Source: Bacillota bacterium (GTDB lineage Bacteria; Bacillota; Clostridia; Acetivibrionales; DSM-1351). Taken from it: a stretch of 8,406 bases of DNA. The notes under the pieces are model-generated. The model had not been told where the DNA came from. It did not search any database and worked only from the letters and a program-made list of their open reading frames with translations. Location: positions 1 to 8,406 of the forward strand of contig JAEYWA010000244.1 of assembly GCA_023431385.1 (NCBI GenBank), written 5' to 3'. Shown here piece by piece: positions 7,240 through 8,406 of this stretch (positions are counted from its first letter, which is position 1; every line of letters starts with the position of its first letter). The translations under genes and the position numbers were made by a program.

Positions 7240-7252
7240 TTAATGATATAAT
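7225..7252 (+). promoter_or_regulatory. Promoter of the WYL regulator
   Basis: A perfect -10 box TATAAT (7247-7252) is preceded at 16 bases by a weak -35 box TTGTGG (7225-7230). Transcription would begin near 7259, leaving a very short leader that starts around the GGAGG ribosome binding site. That excludes the GTG at 7257 as start codon. Confidence 0.5.
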
Positions 7253-7274
7253 TTAGGTGGAGGTAATGAGGCTT

Positions 7275-8174
7275 ATGCAGATTAACAGGTTGTTTGAAAT
7301 AGTGTATATTTTGCTGGATAAAAAAATAATTACAGCAAAGGAGTTGGCCGAACGCTTTGAGGTCTCTATAAGGACTATCTATAGAGATGTTGATGTGCTG
7401 TCGGAAGCCGGAATACCAGTGTATATGAGTAAGGGAAAGGGCGGAGGGATCAGCATTCTTGACAATTATGTTCTGAATAAGTCCATATTGTCGGATTCTG
7501 AACAAAATGAAATACTTGCTGCTCTGCAAAGCCTGAATGCTATTCATTATCCAGATGTAGATAATGTAATATCAAAATTAGGACTACTGTTTAATAAGAA
7601 TAACTATAACTGGATTGATGTGGACTTTTCTCACTGGGGCGAAACCAACAGGGAAAAATTTAATCTTATTAAAACAGCAATTTTGGAAAGTAGAGTAATT
7701 ACCTTCGATTATTTCAGCTCATATGGACAGAATACCAAGCGAAAAGCAGAGCCTATACAGCTCTGGTTTAAAGATAAAACATGGTATTTAAAAGGCTATT
7801 GTCTGACTAAGCAGGCTTTTCGAATTTTTAAGCTAACCAGAATGAAGGCTGTTGATATTTCTGAAAGCTCATTTAAGAAGAGAGCTTCTGAAGAATCGTG
7901 CTTTCAGTCGGATAGGGAGAAGAATTATAGAACTATTAACTTTAAGCTTCATCTGGACCAATCGGTAGCATATCGTGTCTATGACGAATTCGATGAAAAC
8001 TCTATAATTAGGAATGAAGACGGAAGCTTTGAGGTCACAGTTACATATCCTGAAAGTGATTGGGTATACGGATATATAATGTCCTTTGGAAATGCGGCAA
8101 AGGTAATGGAGCCGGCATATGTCAGGGATATAGTTATTAAAAGGCTGCGAGAAACGCTCCGGAAGTATGAGTAG
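7275..8174 (+). CDS. HTH_11/WYL-domain transcriptional regulator
   Basis: A cytoplasmic DNA-binding regulator of 299 residues in the YafY/YobV-type group. The N-terminal winged helix-turn-helix (about 1-56) contains TAKELAERFEVSIRTIYRDV, the recognition-helix pattern of HTH_11, followed by the KGKGGGI wing. The WYL domain (about 126-200) shows W170-Y171-L172 and the basic FRIFKLTRM strand (182-190), residues of this domain thought to bind an effector. A C-terminal WCX-like region (about 217-299) completes the usual architecture. I chose the ATG at 7275: related proteins begin MQINRLFEI, GGAGG (7259-7263) lies 11 bases upstream, and the promoter would start RNA near 7259. The ATG at 7266 is possible; the GTG at 7257 is unlikely. 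The matching inverted repeats before and after the gene suggest that it controls itself and the next gene. The effector is unknown. Confidence 0.93.
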   Translation: MQINRLFEIVYILLDKKIITAKELAERFEVSIRTIYRDVDVLSEAGIPVYMSKGKGGGISILDNYVLNKSILSDSEQNEILAALQSLNAIHYPDVDNVISKLGLLFNKNNYNWIDVDFSHWGETNREKFNLIKTAILESRVITFDYFSSYGQNTKRKAEPIQLWFKDKTWYLKGYCLTKQAFRIFKLTRMKAVDISESSFKKRASEESCFQSDREKNYRTINFKLHLDQSVAYRVYDEFDENSIIRNEDGSFEVTVTYPESDWVYGYIMSFGNAAKVMEPAYVRDIVIKRLRETLRKYE

Positions 8175-8205
8175 GTAGTTAAATTTATTACTTTGAGCTC
8201 GAGCC

Positions 8206-8235
8206 TGGAGATTTTTACTCCAAACTGATTATAAT
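8206..8235 (+). promoter_or_regulatory. Candidate promoter of the gene starting at 8403
   Basis: TATAAT (8230-8235) is preceded at 18 bases by TGGAGA (8206-8211, 4/6 to the -35 consensus). Transcription would start near 8242, inside the operator-like repeat at 8233-8256, an arrangement suited to repression. An alternative is TTGAGC (8255-8260) with TATAAG (8276-8281), only 15 bases apart. Confidence 0.4.
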
Positions 8236-8256
8236 ATGACATACACATGTCATATT
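8233..8256 (+). promoter_or_regulatory. Perfect operator-like palindrome upstream of the next gene
   Basis: AATATGACAT (8233-8242) and ATGTCATATT (8247-8256) form a perfect 10-bp inverted repeat around ACAC. The inner TGACA and TGTCA half sites are six bases apart, exactly as in the repeat upstream of the WYL regulator. It overlaps the -10 box and predicted start of one candidate promoter and abuts the -35 box of the other. The arms are interrupted by only four bases and there is no U-tract, so an operator is more likely than a terminator. Confidence 0.65.
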
Positions 8257-8281
8257 GAGCATGCTATCCTTTTAGTATAAG

Positions 8282-8322
8282 TAACGAGGCAATGCTGCCA
8301 GAATAACACCATTGCCTCGTTA
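8282..8322 (+). repeat. Perfect 13-bp hairpin in the leader of the next gene
   Basis: TAACGAGGCAATG (8282-8294) pairs perfectly with 8310-8322 across a 15-base loop. No U-tract follows on either strand. It lies 108 bases after the regulator stop and 80 bases before the next start codon. It may end regulator transcripts inefficiently, stabilise the downstream mRNA, or act as a leader element. It does not match any riboswitch that I recognise. Confidence 0.65.
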
Positions 8323-8337
8323 AAACAAGCAGAGGTA

Positions 8338-8368
8338 ATAAAATTTTTATACAGCCAAAAAATTTTAT
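8338..8368 (+). repeat. AT-only inverted repeat in the leader of the next gene
   Basis: ATAAAATTTTT (8338-8348) pairs with 8358-8368 across the nine-base loop ATACAGCCA, giving an 11-bp stem of A and T only. It lies 19 bases before the ribosome binding site of the next gene. The stem would be weak and may be chance in AT-rich DNA. Confidence 0.4.
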
Positions 8369-8402
8369 CTGAACCCTATGCGTTTTAAAAGGAGTCTATT
8401 TA

Positions 8403-8406
8403 ATGA
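8403..8406 (+). CDS. Start of an unidentified gene cut by the window edge
   Basis: Only the ATG (8403-8405) and one more base are present, so the product cannot be named. A real start is supported by AAAGGAG (8388-8394), 8 bases upstream, and by the promoter and operator candidates in the 228-base gap after the regulator gene. The shared palindrome suggests that it is a target of the WYL regulator. Confidence 0.55.

Larger units (their letters stand above)
6967..7256. other. Divergent promoter region between WG-repeat gene and regulator
   Basis: These 290 very AT-rich bases have no open frame worth calling. They hold the ribosome binding site and candidate promoter of the WG-repeat gene on the left, and the operator and -10 box of the WYL regulator on the right. 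The centre (about 7112-7210) shows nothing specific. Confidence 0.6.

Noticed and set aside
7257..7274. GTG at 7257 as the regulator start
   Set aside because: It has no ribosome binding site upstream and lies before the predicted transcription start; family proteins begin near MQINRLFEI.

Overview
The window is AT-rich and looks like chromosomal DNA of a low-GC Firmicute. Strong AGGAGG-type ribosome binding sites, a sugar transport operon without its own ATPase gene, a WYL-type regulator and a WG-repeat exported protein together suggest a clostridium, perhaps the Ruminiclostridium group. That assignment is inferred from style and not from any marker gene. No rRNA, tRNA, CRISPR array, insertion sequence or phage gene was seen.

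Left part (1-5293, all + strand). Five genes appear to form one carbohydrate-uptake and oxidation locus. They are the C-terminal part of a sugar-type substrate-binding lipoprotein (cut by the window edge), two CUT1-family permeases that overlap by 11 bases, an FAD-dependent oxidoreductase, and a zinc-dependent medium-chain dehydrogenase. The dehydrogenase carries motifs that I associate with the erythritol/L-threitol dehydrogenase (EltD) group. No ATP-binding subunit is present, so a shared MsmK/MalK-type ATPase encoded elsewhere probably energises the transporter. A perfect 14-bp hairpin without a U-tract separates the binding-protein gene from the permeases. A second perfect hairpin (5416-5454) probably ends the cluster. 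The simplest reading is that a polyol or sugar is imported and then oxidised by the two redox enzymes, but the substrate is not shown by the sequence.

Middle (5294-7256). A non-coding stretch holding the terminator hairpin is followed by a minus-strand gene (5578-6966). It encodes an exported protein built of about ten WG-type repeats, starts with GTG and has a strong ribosome binding site. The 290-bp intergenic region to its right carries its promoter and, pointing the other way, the promoter of the regulator.

Right part (7257-8406). A HTH_11/WYL transcriptional regulator lies on the + strand. Just upstream of it is an operator-like inverted repeat with TGACA and TGTCA half sites six bases apart. 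A perfect 10+10 bp version of the same element, with the same spacing, lies downstream of the gene in front of the next gene, whose start codon (8403) is just inside the window. This pair is the strongest unlisted signal in the window: it suggests that the WYL protein controls its own gene and the gene that follows. The leader of that next gene also holds a perfect 13-bp hairpin and an AT-only hairpin.
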